Positions 47,587-57,168 of a DNA stretch of 64,000 bases are shown in pieces. Below the pieces are notes generated by a model that worked only from the letters and a program-made list of their open reading frames with translations, was not told the DNA's origin and ran no database searches. The stretch spans positions 186,001 to 250,000 of the forward strand of contig NZ_CP054476.1 of the NCBI RefSeq assembly GCF_013341275.1, read 5' to 3'. The stretch is from Methyloligella sp. GL2. GTDB lineage: Bacteria; Pseudomonadota; Alphaproteobacteria; Rhizobiales; Methyloligellaceae. The position numbers and the translations under genes are program-made. Each line of letters opens with the position of its first letter. Position 1 is the first letter of the stretch.

Positions 47587-48477
47587 CTATTTTGGCTTGG
47601 AAACCGTTTCTTTCTCAAGCTCTTCGCGCGTCGGCAGGGGCCCGGGGGGCAGCGCAGCGCCGCTCTCGTCGAGAATCCGAAACAGCAGCCCCATCACCGG
47701 CAGCAGCAGCACGGTGGGGGTGAGCTTGGAAAGAAGGATCAGGATCCGGTTGACCAGGCCGGGGATGATCACGCTGGAACGCTTCATAAAGCGGCGATAT
47801 CCGATCGCAGCCACCTGCTCCGGCGTCATCGACGGTATCACGTAAAGATAGCGCGAAGTGGTGGCGCCGGCCTTCTCGTGAATATCGGTGGTGACGACGC
47901 CCGGCGCCAGCAGCGACACATTGACCCCGGTCCACATGGTCTCGTAGTTCAGCGCGCGGCTGAACTGGATCAGGAAGCCCTTGCTGGCTGCGTAGGTGGC
48001 CTCGTAGGGCGTCGGCATGAAGCCAGTCATGGAGCTGACATTCAAAATGCCGCCCTTGCCGCGCGCCAGCATGCCGATAAGCAGGCGGCGGGTCAGGTCC
48101 ACCGTGGCGCGGATATTGAGATCGAGAAGGGTGCGGAGCCGGTCCGGGTCCGCATCCTGAAAGAAGCCGCCATAGGCGAGGCCGGCATTGTTGACCAGAT
48201 ACTCGGCATAGAGCCCTTCCCGTGCCAGCGCCTGCTCCACGCCCTCGCAGCCGCCTTCGGTGGCGAGGTCCTGGGCGGTATAGGCGCAGCGCACGCCGAA
48301 CTCGGCTTCGATCTTGCGCGCCGCCTCCGCCAGCTTTTCCGCATTGCGGGCGACCAGCAGCAGATTGTGACCGCCCTTGGCGAATTCGCGGGCCAGCGCC
48401 AGGCCGATACCGTCATTGCCACCGGTCACGACAGCCGCCGGAATGCGGGCCGGGGCTTTGTTGCTGTCATCGGTCAT
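47587..48477 (-). CDS. SDR-family short-chain dehydrogenase
   Basis: 296 residues. NADP(H) loop VVTGGNDGIGLALAREF (TGxxxGIG), NNAG, catalytic Ser in NVSSMTG, and YAASK (YxxxK). A C-terminal extension of about 60 residues with a hydrophobic stretch (ILILLSKLTPTVLLLPVMGLLF) may attach it to the membrane. Substrate unknown. Start at 48477 chosen for GAGGA six bases upstream. Confidence 0.9.
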   Translation of the reverse strand: MTDDSNKAPARIPAAVVTGGNDGIGLALAREFAKGGHNLLLVARNAEKLAEAARKIEAEFGVRCAYTAQDLATEGGCEGVEQALAREGLYAEYLVNNAGLAYGGFFQDADPDRLRTLLDLNIRATVDLTRRLLIGMLARGKGGILNVSSMTGFMPTPYEATYAASKGFLIQFSRALNYETMWTGVNVSLLAPGVVTTDIHEKAGATTSRYLYVIPSMTPEQVAAIGYRRFMKRSSVIIPGLVNRILILLSKLTPTVLLLPVMGLLFRILDESGAALPPGPLPTREELEKETVSKPK

Positions 48478-48599
48478 GGCGGTTCCTCGGTCTTCTGGCC
48501 AATTCTTCATAAGATGCGGAGTTGATTTAGAGCTTCGGAACGGAATGGGCTAGGCTTGTCAGATTGCTGTGAAAGATATTCTGCGCTGGGAGGTCATTT

Positions 48600-49607
48600 A
48601 TGAGGTCCGTTGGTGCTCGTCGCGGCCGGTTTTCCCGATTTTCGTATGTTTTTCTCGCTCTTGGCATCGTTCCGGCCCCGTTCTTAGTGCCCCAAGCGGC
48701 TTTGGCCAAGCCGAGCCTGGTTCAGGCGGTGCAAAAACTCGACAAACGCTATCTCAAGGCGCCGGAGGTCGACGGGGTCGACCGCAGCGCGCAGATGGAG
48801 GCTGGCGGCCAGGACGTCAGCGCCAAGACGAAGCCGCAGGATCTCGCCAAGGGCGATGTCAGCGTGCGGGTGAGCTATGCCGATACGAACGATGCGGACG
48901 GTCCGGCCACCTCGTCGGTGGTGACGGTGTTCGATAGCGGCCAGCAAACCGCGCAGCTCACGGTCGATCCTTACGAGACCCATTTCCCGTTCACGGTGCA
49001 GATCGCCGATGTCGATCCGGTCAACGATACACCGGAGGTGGTGGTCTCGTCTTATTCCGGCGGCGCGCATTGCTGCGGCGTGATCAAGGTGATCACCAAG
49101 CTCAAGGACAGCGCCGATTGGACGATCGTGGATGTGGGGAGCTTCGACGGCGGACCGGTGCCGGCGAAAGACTATAACGGCGACGGGCTGTACGAATTCA
49201 TCGCCCGCGATCCCGCCTTCCTCTACGCCTTCGGCTGCTACGCCTGCTCCACCGCGCCGCTGATGGTGCTGACGGTGAAAGATGCCAAGACGGAGACTGT
49301 CAGCGCCGATCCGGCCTTCCGCAAATTGCAGGCCGGCTATCTCGGCGGCCTCGTGCGCGCCGCCAATAGCGACAATCCGAATGCCTATCTGGCCGGCTAT
49401 GTGGCGCAGAAGAGCCTGCTCGGCGAAGGGCAGGCGGCCTGGAAGCTGATGCTGAACTATTACGACAAGTCCGACGATTGGGGCCTGCAGATTTGCCCCG
49501 AGCCGGTGAAGCCGGGCGGAGACTGCCCGGTGAAGGAGATCACCGTCACCTACCCCAAGGCACTCAAACGGGTTCTTAGGGAAAACGGCTATAAACTGGG
49601 CAAATAG
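48600..49607 (+). CDS. Secreted protein of unknown function with Ca-loop-like segment
   Basis: 335 residues with a clear signal peptide (RRGRF...hydrophobic...ALAKPS, cut near residue 36). The mature part has an Asp-rich loop DYNGDGLYEF (EF-hand or FG-GAP-like), and Cys pairs HCCG and CYAC. I know no family. FG-GAP-like texture suggests a repeat or adhesion/binding role, but this is weak. GGGAGG precedes the ATG. Confidence 0.75.
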   Translation: MRSVGARRGRFSRFSYVFLALGIVPAPFLVPQAALAKPSLVQAVQKLDKRYLKAPEVDGVDRSAQMEAGGQDVSAKTKPQDLAKGDVSVRVSYADTNDADGPATSSVVTVFDSGQQTAQLTVDPYETHFPFTVQIADVDPVNDTPEVVVSSYSGGAHCCGVIKVITKLKDSADWTIVDVGSFDGGPVPAKDYNGDGLYEFIARDPAFLYAFGCYACSTAPLMVLTVKDAKTETVSADPAFRKLQAGYLGGLVRAANSDNPNAYLAGYVAQKSLLGEGQAAWKLMLNYYDKSDDWGLQICPEPVKPGGDCPVKEITVTYPKALKRVLRENGYKLGK

Positions 49608-49727
49608 GCGCGCGCCAAGGGGCTTCACCCCGGTCTGGCGCGGGAACCCCCGGTTTCGCGCGTTCGTTGGTCCTTTTTGCCCGGCACATGCGCGCAAACG
49701 GCGATCACAGTCTTAGGAGTCCGCGTC

Positions 49728-50621
49728 ATGGCGCTGCCCCGCCCCTATTGGACCGGCCGGCTTCGGCTTTCCCTGGTGACCATCCCCGTGCGGCTTTTTC
49801 CGGCGACCACCACGGAGCGGAAGATCGCCCTGCATCAGATCTACGAGCCGACCGGCGAGCGCATCCGCTATCAGAAAGTGGCGCCGAGCGTCGGCCCGGT
49901 CGACACCGACGAGATCATCAAGGGCTACGAATATGAGAAGGGCAAATATGTGCTGCTCGATCCAGAGGAGATCGACGCGCTGAAGCTGGAGAGCAAGCAG
50001 ACCATCGAGCTGATCCGCTTCGTCGATCAATCGGAGATCGATGCCCGCTACTACGAACGGCCCTATTACCTGCTGCCCGACGGCGAGGACGCAGACGAGG
50101 GCTATGCGGTGCTGCAGCAGGCGCTGGAAAAATCCGGCAAGGTCGGGATCGGCCAATTCGTGATGCGCGGCCACAGCTCGATTGCGGCGATCAAGGCCTG
50201 CGGGCGCGGGCTGATCCTGGAGATCTTGCGCCATGCCGACGAGGTGCGTTCGGCGGACAAGTTCTTCGACGAGATTCCCGACGTGAAGGTGGACAAGGAG
50301 GCGCTGGAACTCGGCCAGGAGCTGATCGCGCGCAAATCAGGCCCGTTCGAGCCGGAAAAGCTGAAGGACGATTACGAACAGGCGGTGTGGGAGCTGATCA
50401 ACGCCAAGATCGAGAAGCGCGAGCCGGAGGCGATCTCCGAGGCACCGCAGACGGCCAAGGTGATCAACATCATGGACGCGCTGAAGAAAAGCGTCGCCAG
50501 CCAGGACAATAAGAAGAGCGCGGGCAAGACGCGGACCGGCGGAAGCGCCAAATCCCGGAGCGCCAAGTCTCGGACCGCAAAGACTCAACCGACCAAGACG
50601 GCACGGCGGAAATCCGCTTAG
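49728..50621 (+). CDS. ku: Ku protein for non-homologous end joining
   Basis: 297 residues: Ku core (PRPYWTGRLRLSLVTIPVRL, then YEKGKYVLLDPEE, and FEPEKLKDDYEQAVWELI) with a Lys/Ser/Thr-rich C-terminal tail of about 45 residues. Bacterial Ku forms a homodimer ring on DNA ends and recruits LigD, encoded 3 bases downstream. AGGAG precedes the ATG at 49728. Confidence 0.97.
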   Translation: MALPRPYWTGRLRLSLVTIPVRLFPATTTERKIALHQIYEPTGERIRYQKVAPSVGPVDTDEIIKGYEYEKGKYVLLDPEEIDALKLESKQTIELIRFVDQSEIDARYYERPYYLLPDGEDADEGYAVLQQALEKSGKVGIGQFVMRGHSSIAAIKACGRGLILEILRHADEVRSADKFFDEIPDVKVDKEALELGQELIARKSGPFEPEKLKDDYEQAVWELINAKIEKREPEAISEAPQTAKVINIMDALKKSVASQDNKKSAGKTRTGGSAKSRSAKSRTAKTQPTKTARRKSA

Positions 50622-50624
50622 GCC

Positions 50625-53183
50625 ATGACCGAGGCGAGCGGTAAGGCAAGCGATCTTCTCGCCGAATACCGGGCCAAGCGCGATTTCGGCAAGACGCCGG
50701 AGCCCGGACCGGAACGCAAAGCCGACTCCGGCAATAGCTACGTCATCCAGAAACACGCCGCGACCCGCACCCATTTCGATTTCCGCCTGGAGCATGACGG
50801 GGTGCTGAAGAGCTGGGCGGTGACCCGCGGACCCAGCACCGATCCTTCGCAGAAGCGCCTGGCGGTCCGCACCGAAGACCACCCGCTCGCCTATGGCGGC
50901 TTCGAAGGGGTGATCCCTAAGGGCGAATATGGCGGCGGCCCTGTGATGCTTTGGGATCGCGGCAGCTGGGAGCCGATCGGCGATGTCGATAAGGGGCTGA
51001 AGAAGGGCCATCTCGACTTCGTGCTGCATGGCAAGCGCCTGAAGGGCGAGTGGCATCTGGTGCGGATGAAGCCGGATAAGCGCGGGCAGAAGCGCGAGAA
51101 CTGGCTGCTGATCAAGGGCTCCGACGATGCGGCGGAGACAGGCGGCGAGCCGACGGAGCGCTTTGACACGAGCGTCGCCAGCGGCCGCACGATGGACGAG
51201 ATCAAGAACGGCGAGAGCGCGGTGTGGAGCTCCGATCCGTCGAAAACGCCGGGCAAGACTAAGAATAGCGGCGGGAAGAGCGGCGCGAAGAATGGCGGCG
51301 AAAAAGCGCCCAGCCAACGCGCGAGCGCTCCGGATTTCGTCGAACCTCAGCTCGCCACGCTGGTGGACAAGGTGCCCCCCGGCAAAGGCTGGATCCATGA
51401 GGTGAAGTTCGACGGCTACCGCATCGAGGCACGCAAAGACGGCGATCGGGTCACCCTCTATAGCCGCAGCGGCCTGGACTGGACGGCGCGCTTCCCGGCC
51501 ATCGCCAAGGCGTTTTCCAAGCTTTCCTGCAAATCGGCGCTGATCGATGGCGAGGCGGCTTTCGTGCTGCCTTCAGGGCTGACCAGCTTCAAGGCGCTGC
51601 AGGAGCATATCGACACCGACAATCCGGCGATCCGCTATTACGCCTTCGACCTTCTGGCGCTGGACGGCAAGGATCTCCGCAACGAGCCGCTTTCGAAACG
51701 CAAGGCGGCGCTGAAGCAGCTGTTCGCCAAGAAACTGCCGGAGCGGCTGGTCTATTCCGACGATATCGAAGGCGAGGGCGATGTGTTCTTCGCCAAGGCC
51801 TGCGCGGTGGGGCTGGAAGGCATCATGTGCAAGCGGGCCAGTGCGCCGTACCGCTCCGGCCGCTCCAAGAGCTGGCTGAAGGTGAAGTGCAGCCATGAGG
51901 AAGAGTTCGTCATCGGCGGCTATGCCAAATCCAGCGCGCGGGGGCGGCCCTTCGCTTCGCTGCTGCTCGGCACCTATGACGGCGATAGGCTGATCTTCGC
52001 CGGCAAGGTGGGCACCGGATTCGATACCAAGACGCTGAAAGCGCTGGCGGCGAAGTTCAAGCCGCTGGAGCGCAAGACCGCGCCTTTCGAAGAGGTGCCG
52101 ACCGCCGACAGGCGCGATGCGGTGTGGCTCTCCCCGAAGCTGGTCGGCGCGGTTCGCTTCACCGAATGGACACCGGAGGGGCGCCTGCGCCATCCGAGCT
52201 TTCAGGGCTTGCGCGAGGACAAGCCGGCGAAAGAGGTGTTCCGCGACATGGCGGCCAAGGCGTCAGAGGAGAGCGGCAAGATGGCGAAGGATCCGCGTTT
52301 CGACGGGATCGAACTCTCAAGCCCCGACCGGGTGCTCTATCCGGAGATCGGTCTCACCAAGCTGGGCCTCGCCGAATATTACGACAAGGTTCGGGACGCG
52401 ATGCTGCCCTATCTGGTCGACCGGCCGATCAGCCTGGTGCGCTGCCCAGAGGGGCACACGGAAGAGTGCTTCTTCCAGCGCCACGCCATGAAGGGGATGA
52501 GCGCTGCGATAAAGCAAATCGCCATTCCCGGCGGCGAGACGAAGGAGAAGTATCTCTATATCGAGAACGCCGAAGGCCTGTTCGCCCTGGTGCAGATCGG
52601 GGTGCTGGAGATCCACGATTGGGGCGTCTCGACAAAGGCGCTGGATAAGCCGGACCGGCTGGTCTTCGATCTCGATCCGGATGAAGGTCTCTCGCTCGAG
52701 ACGCTGAAAGCGGCCACCATCGAGGTGCGGGATTTCCTCGCCGATCTGGGGCTGAAAAGCTTCCTGAAATCCACCGGCGGCAAGGGTTTTCACGTGGTGG
52801 CGCCGCTCACCCCGAAGGCCGGATGGGACGAGGTGAAGGCATTCTGCAAGGCTGTGGCCGATGCGCTGGTGACCGCGCGCGGCGACCGCTACACCGCCAC
52901 GCTTTCCAAGAGCGCCCGCGAGGGCAAGATCTTCGTCGATTACCTGCGCAATCAGCGCGGCAGCTCGGCCATCGTCAATTTCTCCACCCGGGCGCGGGCG
53001 GGCGCGCCGGTCGCTACGCCGCTGCGCTGGGACGAGCTCAGCGGCCTCAGCCAAGCGGCCGCCTATACGGTTTCGACCCTGCCGCGGCGGCTGGCCAGCC
53101 TGAAAAGCGACCCTTGGGAGGGATTTTTCCAGACGCGGCAGTCGATTAGCAAAAAGGCGCGATCCACGCTCGGCCTCGAATAG
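50625..53183 (+). CDS. ligD: ATP-dependent DNA ligase LigD, PE-ligase-polymerase order
   Basis: 852 residues. Order: 3'-phosphoesterase domain (about 35-165; HAATRTHFDFRLEHDG with metal-binding His and Asp, then EDHPLAYGGFEG), linker rich in Lys/Ser, ATP ligase with adenylated K261 in EVKFDGYR, and C-terminal primase-polymerase with D682 and D684 in DLDPDEG. This is the Pseudomonas-type domain order. With the adjacent Ku it rejoins double-strand breaks. Confidence 0.97.
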   Translation: MTEASGKASDLLAEYRAKRDFGKTPEPGPERKADSGNSYVIQKHAATRTHFDFRLEHDGVLKSWAVTRGPSTDPSQKRLAVRTEDHPLAYGGFEGVIPKGEYGGGPVMLWDRGSWEPIGDVDKGLKKGHLDFVLHGKRLKGEWHLVRMKPDKRGQKRENWLLIKGSDDAAETGGEPTERFDTSVASGRTMDEIKNGESAVWSSDPSKTPGKTKNSGGKSGAKNGGEKAPSQRASAPDFVEPQLATLVDKVPPGKGWIHEVKFDGYRIEARKDGDRVTLYSRSGLDWTARFPAIAKAFSKLSCKSALIDGEAAFVLPSGLTSFKALQEHIDTDNPAIRYYAFDLLALDGKDLRNEPLSKRKAALKQLFAKKLPERLVYSDDIEGEGDVFFAKACAVGLEGIMCKRASAPYRSGRSKSWLKVKCSHEEEFVIGGYAKSSARGRPFASLLLGTYDGDRLIFAGKVGTGFDTKTLKALAAKFKPLERKTAPFEEVPTADRRDAVWLSPKLVGAVRFTEWTPEGRLRHPSFQGLREDKPAKEVFRDMAAKASEESGKMAKDPRFDGIELSSPDRVLYPEIGLTKLGLAEYYDKVRDAMLPYLVDRPISLVRCPEGHTEECFFQRHAMKGMSAAIKQIAIPGGETKEKYLYIENAEGLFALVQIGVLEIHDWGVSTKALDKPDRLVFDLDPDEGLSLETLKAATIEVRDFLADLGLKSFLKSTGGKGFHVVAPLTPKAGWDEVKAFCKAVADALVTARGDRYTATLSKSAREGKIFVDYLRNQRGSSAIVNFSTRARAGAPVATPLRWDELSGLSQAAAYTVSTLPRRLASLKSDPWEGFFQTRQSISKKARSTLGLE

Positions 53184-53244
53184 CCTCGTTTCGCCCACAT
53201 TTGATTGAAAATTTATTCATCAGTTCCGCCCCATTTTAGCGGGC

Positions 53245-54030
53245 ATGACAGGGTGTTCTGCGTACCGGGCCGCTTGGGCGGCATTTGCCTTGCTGGCCTT
53301 CGGCGTTGCGGCAACGATTGCCGGCTGCTCGATGAGTCCGTTCGGCGCCAGCCGCGGCGAGTGGCGCAGCAAGGGCGAAGCCCAATGCATGGCGAGCGGC
53401 CTGGCCAAGCAAGCCCCCTATATCGTCGAAACCAAAAGCCCCAAGGGCGGCGGCGCCTGCGGCATGGATCATGCGCTGCGCGTCTCGGCGCTGATGGGCG
53501 GACGCGTCAAGGTCAGCCCGGCGGCGACCGTCAACTGCCCGATCACCGCGGCGGTGAACAACTGGGTGCAGAAGTCGGTGCAGCCGGCGGCGATGCGGCG
53601 CTTCGGCCAGCCGGTGGTCGAGATCAAGCAGATGGCCGCCTATTCCTGCCGCACGCGGAACAGCGCCGGCGGCAAGGCCTCCGAGCACGCTTTCGGCAAT
53701 GCCCTCGATATCGGCGGCTTCCGCCTCGCCGACGGCCACGAGATCGTGGTCAAGAAGCATTGGTCGCGGGGAACGGCCTCGGAGCAGGCCTTCCTGCGCG
53801 AGGTCTATAACGGCGCTTGCCAGACCTTCTATACGGTGCTGGGGCCAGGCGGCGACCGCCATCACGGCGATCACATCCATGTCGACCTGCTGGTCTCCAA
53901 TACCGGCAAGAGCGGCAATTACTGCCGCCCGCGCATGCAGCGCATCCCCAACGCGCCGGTCGCCCGCCGGCAGCCGATGGTGATGCAGGCGCCGCGAAGC
54001 GCGGCGAGCTATTCCTTCTCCGGAAATTAG
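53245..54030 (+). CDS. Extensin-like lipoprotein
   Basis: 261 residues. A lipoprotein signal ends in TIAGC (Cys near 28). The rest is the extensin-like C-terminal domain, with SEHAFGNALDIGGF and GDRHHGDHIHVDL, whose His and Asp resemble the zinc sites of D,D-carboxypeptidases (MepA/VanY-like). A role in trimming peptidoglycan is plausible. It is the last host-like gene before the foreign islet. Confidence 0.9.
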   Translation: MTGCSAYRAAWAAFALLAFGVAATIAGCSMSPFGASRGEWRSKGEAQCMASGLAKQAPYIVETKSPKGGGACGMDHALRVSALMGGRVKVSPAATVNCPITAAVNNWVQKSVQPAAMRRFGQPVVEIKQMAAYSCRTRNSAGGKASEHAFGNALDIGGFRLADGHEIVVKKHWSRGTASEQAFLREVYNGACQTFYTVLGPGGDRHHGDHIHVDLLVSNTGKSGNYCRPRMQRIPNAPVARRQPMVMQAPRSAASYSFSGN

Positions 54031-54198
54031 CTAAGAAGACGCTTGCGGCGTCGAATGAATGGGAAAGTGGCCACCGGTCTTTCCGGCACTTGCTGCTCGC
54101 CGAGCTGTCGACCTTCCGCAATGGAACGCAATTCGGTGGCTAGTTGTAACTCGTGATCGGTCCTATAGTTGTCCCTTACGTGTGTCGCTCGAAGACTT

Positions 54199-55536
54199 AT
54201 GCAGAACGCTCCGGCAATCAACTGGACAAATGAATCAGTGAAGGCGTTCGCAAAGAACGCAGACCCGCTTGAAGCAATTGAACGGGCCGCCCGTGCGCTT
54301 GTTCTGAAGGCGAGGGAGAGCGGGTGGGAAGGACCTCCCTTCAATCCGCTCCGCATCGCCGAAATGTTAGACGTGCAAATTGAGGCGAACTCTAGCATCG
54401 CTGACGCTCGCCTAGTCGCAACTGAGAGCGGACCGAAGATCGAGTTCAATCCCCAACAACCACGCGAGCGTGTCCGATTTTCGATCGCTCACGAAGTAGC
54501 GCACATGCTCTTTCCAGATTGGCACGACCAAATTCGGAATCGCGGCGGGCAGAAAGAGATTGCGGACGACTGGCAGCTCGAAATGCTCTGCAATCTGGCA
54601 GCGTCCGAGTTCGTCCTGCCCATCGGTAGCTTGTCATCGGCATCAACGGTACCCTCGATTGAAGACCTGATGCGCCAGCGTCGCGAATACGATGTTTCGG
54701 CGGAGGCATTTCTTATTCGACTTGCCAAGATCTCCACACAGCCTATCGGCGTGTTCTTCGCGTCACCGCATCAATCAGGCAAGGCCGAGCGCCGCTATAC
54801 GGTTAACTATTTTGTTGGTTCTCCCACTGCCCCAAAGGCTCAGATATCTGGGACGGATGTTCCAGCCAGCAGTGTCATTCATAGCTGTACGGCTATTGGA
54901 TACACGGATCGTTCGGTAGAGAGCTGGGTAATCGGTTCACCGACGCAGATCGAATGCGTTGGAATTCCCGCCTACCCCGGTAACGTCTATCCGCGCGTCG
55001 CCGGACTAGTCAGGTTTGACCGAGCGCAAGTAGACCTGAAGCCAATAAGAATTCTCCACGGCAATATCCTTGAGCCTCGAAACGGCGGGCAGAAAATCAT
55101 CTGTCAACTGGTGAACGACAAGGCTGGTACGTGGGGGGGCGGTGTGGCGCGGAAGATGGCCGGCCGCTTCCCAGATGCTGAGGTCCAATTTAGGGAACAA
55201 ATTGTTCATCTTCCCCGCAGCGAACGGCTTGGCCGAGCGATATTCTCGCAGGCGAGTGACGAAATCACTATTGCGAGCTTAATCGCGCAGGAAGGACATG
55301 GGCCGTCCCTCTTTCCACGAATCCGTTACTCTGCCCTGAAGAACTGTCTTGAAGCAGTAACACAGCGAGCCAAGGAAACCGGGGCGACTGTCCATATGCC
55401 ACGAATAGGTACGGGATCTGCCGGTGGTGATTGGGGGACAGTTGAAGAGATGCTTGACGACATAATGGTGCGAGCAGGAGTGTTCGTTACGGTCTACGAT
55501 CCACCGCCCAGACGACCTCAACTAGAGTTATTTTGA
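54199..55536 (+). CDS. ImmA/IrrE-type zinc peptidase fused to a macro domain
   Basis: 445 residues. An N-terminal ImmA/IrrE-like domain (about 48-190) has HEVAH at 98-102 and third ligand E128 in a LEMLCNLAASEFVLP helix. Between about 195 and 280 is a beta-rich part common to such proteins. From about 283 to 435 there is a macro domain of TARG1/DarG appearance: HGNIL, QLVNDKAGTWGGGVARKM, and MPRIGTGSAGGDWGTVEE. The first should cleave a repressor or partner; the second should bind or remove ADP-ribose. The stop TGA abuts the next start (TGATTG). A TTG at 54169 could add ten residues. First gene of the islet operon. Confidence 0.88.
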   Translation: MQNAPAINWTNESVKAFAKNADPLEAIERAARALVLKARESGWEGPPFNPLRIAEMLDVQIEANSSIADARLVATESGPKIEFNPQQPRERVRFSIAHEVAHMLFPDWHDQIRNRGGQKEIADDWQLEMLCNLAASEFVLPIGSLSSASTVPSIEDLMRQRREYDVSAEAFLIRLAKISTQPIGVFFASPHQSGKAERRYTVNYFVGSPTAPKAQISGTDVPASSVIHSCTAIGYTDRSVESWVIGSPTQIECVGIPAYPGNVYPRVAGLVRFDRAQVDLKPIRILHGNILEPRNGGQKIICQLVNDKAGTWGGGVARKMAGRFPDAEVQFREQIVHLPRSERLGRAIFSQASDEITIASLIAQEGHGPSLFPRIRYSALKNCLEAVTQRAKETGATVHMPRIGTGSAGGDWGTVEEMLDDIMVRAGVFVTVYDPPPRRPQLELF

Positions 55537-57168
55537 TTGGCGAACCGACACGCTGCTCTCCGGATTGTTTTAGTGTCTGGCCCGATTTGCTCTGGCAAAT
55601 CGGCGCTTGTCCGACAATTGACCGAAAAGCACCATGCCGAAATCATCAAAACAAAAGAATTGATACTGAAGAAAGCTCCGAAAACGAAACCCGCGCGCCG
55701 GGCATTGCAGTTGGCAGGGCAGCGACTCGACAATGCCGACGGCGGTGCTTGGGTGGGAGAAGCACTTCAGAGGGTCGTGGACATTTCTTCAAAGGGACAG
55801 ACGCCCAAAGGCTTGTACGTTGTAGATTCAGTCCGCATTCCCGGCCAGATAGCGGCAATTCGGAAGGCATATGGCGCGGAAGTCCATCACATCCATCTCA
55901 CGGCGACTCCCAAGGAACTTCGCAGGCGTTATGGGTGCCGCCAGCGAGAAGAAGACGAGACCGTCGGTTACGATGCATTAAAGCGGAACCGCACTGAGCG
56001 AGAGATAGAAAAGCTCGCGGATATTGCGGATGTCGTCGTTGCTACGGACAAGTGCAGTGAAGAAGCGGTTCTTGTTCGCGCTACCGCGCTTCTGAACCTT
56101 TATCCGCGTTCGAATGACGCACTCGTCGATGTGCTGATTGGCGGTCAGTACGGCAGTGAAGGGAAGGGAAATATCGTTGGGCACATTGCACCCGAGTACG
56201 ATCTGTTAATCCGGGTGGGCGGACCAAACGCGGGCCACCAAGTCTATGCCGAACCGGATCCAGAAAAATACTATCATCTTCCTTCTGGCACGCGACGCGC
56301 CCCCAACGCGCAACTGTTGTTGGGTCCAGGTGCGGTCATCTTTCCTCCGAAGCTCCTGGAAGAGATTGCGGCTCATAAGATTTCTACGGATCGCCTAACC
56401 ATCGACGCTCAAGCCATGATCATTACCGATGATGACCAGAAAGAGGAGGAGAAACGCTTCAAGAGCATAAGTTCGACCGCCCAAGGCGTTGGCATCGCAT
56501 CGGCCCGAAAGATGACTGGTCGGTCTGCGTATAAAGAGAAGAAAGCACAGTTCCTAGCCAAGGATTGTCCCGACCTGAAACCGTATATCGGAAACGCCCG
56601 GAAGGTGATTGCTGATGCAATTGTGGAGGGGAAACGGATACTGCTTGAGGGTACTCAGGGTACGTCGCTGAGCCTGCACCATGGACAGTACCCCCATGTG
56701 ACGACCCGCGATACTACGGTTTCTGGATGTCTTGCTGATGCAGGGATCGCTCCCTCGAACGTGCGTAAAGTTATCATGGTCTGTCGCACGTACCCAATCA
56801 GAGTCGGGGGGCCATCAGGGGAGATGGCGTACGAATTGACGATGGAAGACATTCATAAGCGAAGCGGTATCCCCTTGGACCAGCTTAAGCGAACGGAAAC
56901 GACGACCACAACCAACCGCGAGCGCCGAATTGCCGAGTTTGATTGGGTTCAATTCAAAGATTCAGTACAGCTAAATGGGCCGACGGATATCGCTCTCACC
57001 TTCGTCGACTATTTTGATTTTAAGAATCGGGAAGCGTACCGATTCGAGCAGTTGACCCCTGAAACGATCAGCTTCGTCGAAGAAATCGAACGGGTCTCCG
57101 GGAGGCCGGTTTCGCTACTGTCGACCGATTTCAACTGGCGGAACATTATCGACCGGAGAGCGTGGTGA
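55537..57168 (+). CDS. P-loop nucleotide-kinase-like domain fused to PurZ/PurA-like adenylosuccinate synthetase
   Basis: 543 residues. Residues 1-190 are a P-loop NTPase like dNMP or cytidylate kinases: Walker A GPICSGKS (15-22), then LYVVDSVRIPGQIAAIR and a Arg-rich lid (RRRYGCRQREED). Residues 195-543 are an adenylosuccinate synthetase. The catalytic loop, normally GDEGKG, reads GSEGKG (S207 for Asp), and GGHNAGH reads GGPNAGH (P230 for His). Other PurA landmarks remain: EGTQGTSLSLHHGQYPHVT and YPIRVGGPSGE. These two changes are those I recall for phage PurZ, which uses dGMP. Start TTG directly follows the previous stop. Confidence 0.9.
   Translation: MANRHAALRIVLVSGPICSGKSALVRQLTEKHHAEIIKTKELILKKAPKTKPARRALQLAGQRLDNADGGAWVGEALQRVVDISSKGQTPKGLYVVDSVRIPGQIAAIRKAYGAEVHHIHLTATPKELRRRYGCRQREEDETVGYDALKRNRTEREIEKLADIADVVVATDKCSEEAVLVRATALLNLYPRSNDALVDVLIGGQYGSEGKGNIVGHIAPEYDLLIRVGGPNAGHQVYAEPDPEKYYHLPSGTRRAPNAQLLLGPGAVIFPPKLLEEIAAHKISTDRLTIDAQAMIITDDDQKEEEKRFKSISSTAQGVGIASARKMTGRSAYKEKKAQFLAKDCPDLKPYIGNARKVIADAIVEGKRILLEGTQGTSLSLHHGQYPHVTTRDTTVSGCLADAGIAPSNVRKVIMVCRTYPIRVGGPSGEMAYELTMEDIHKRSGIPLDQLKRTETTTTTNRERRIAEFDWVQFKDSVQLNGPTDIALTFVDYFDFKNREAYRFEQLTPETISFVEEIERVSGRPVSLLSTDFNWRNIIDRRAW

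Noticed and set aside
54144-54169. Promoter TTGTAA/TATAGT in front of the islet operon
   Set aside because: The spacer is only 14 bases, too short for a sigma-70 promoter.
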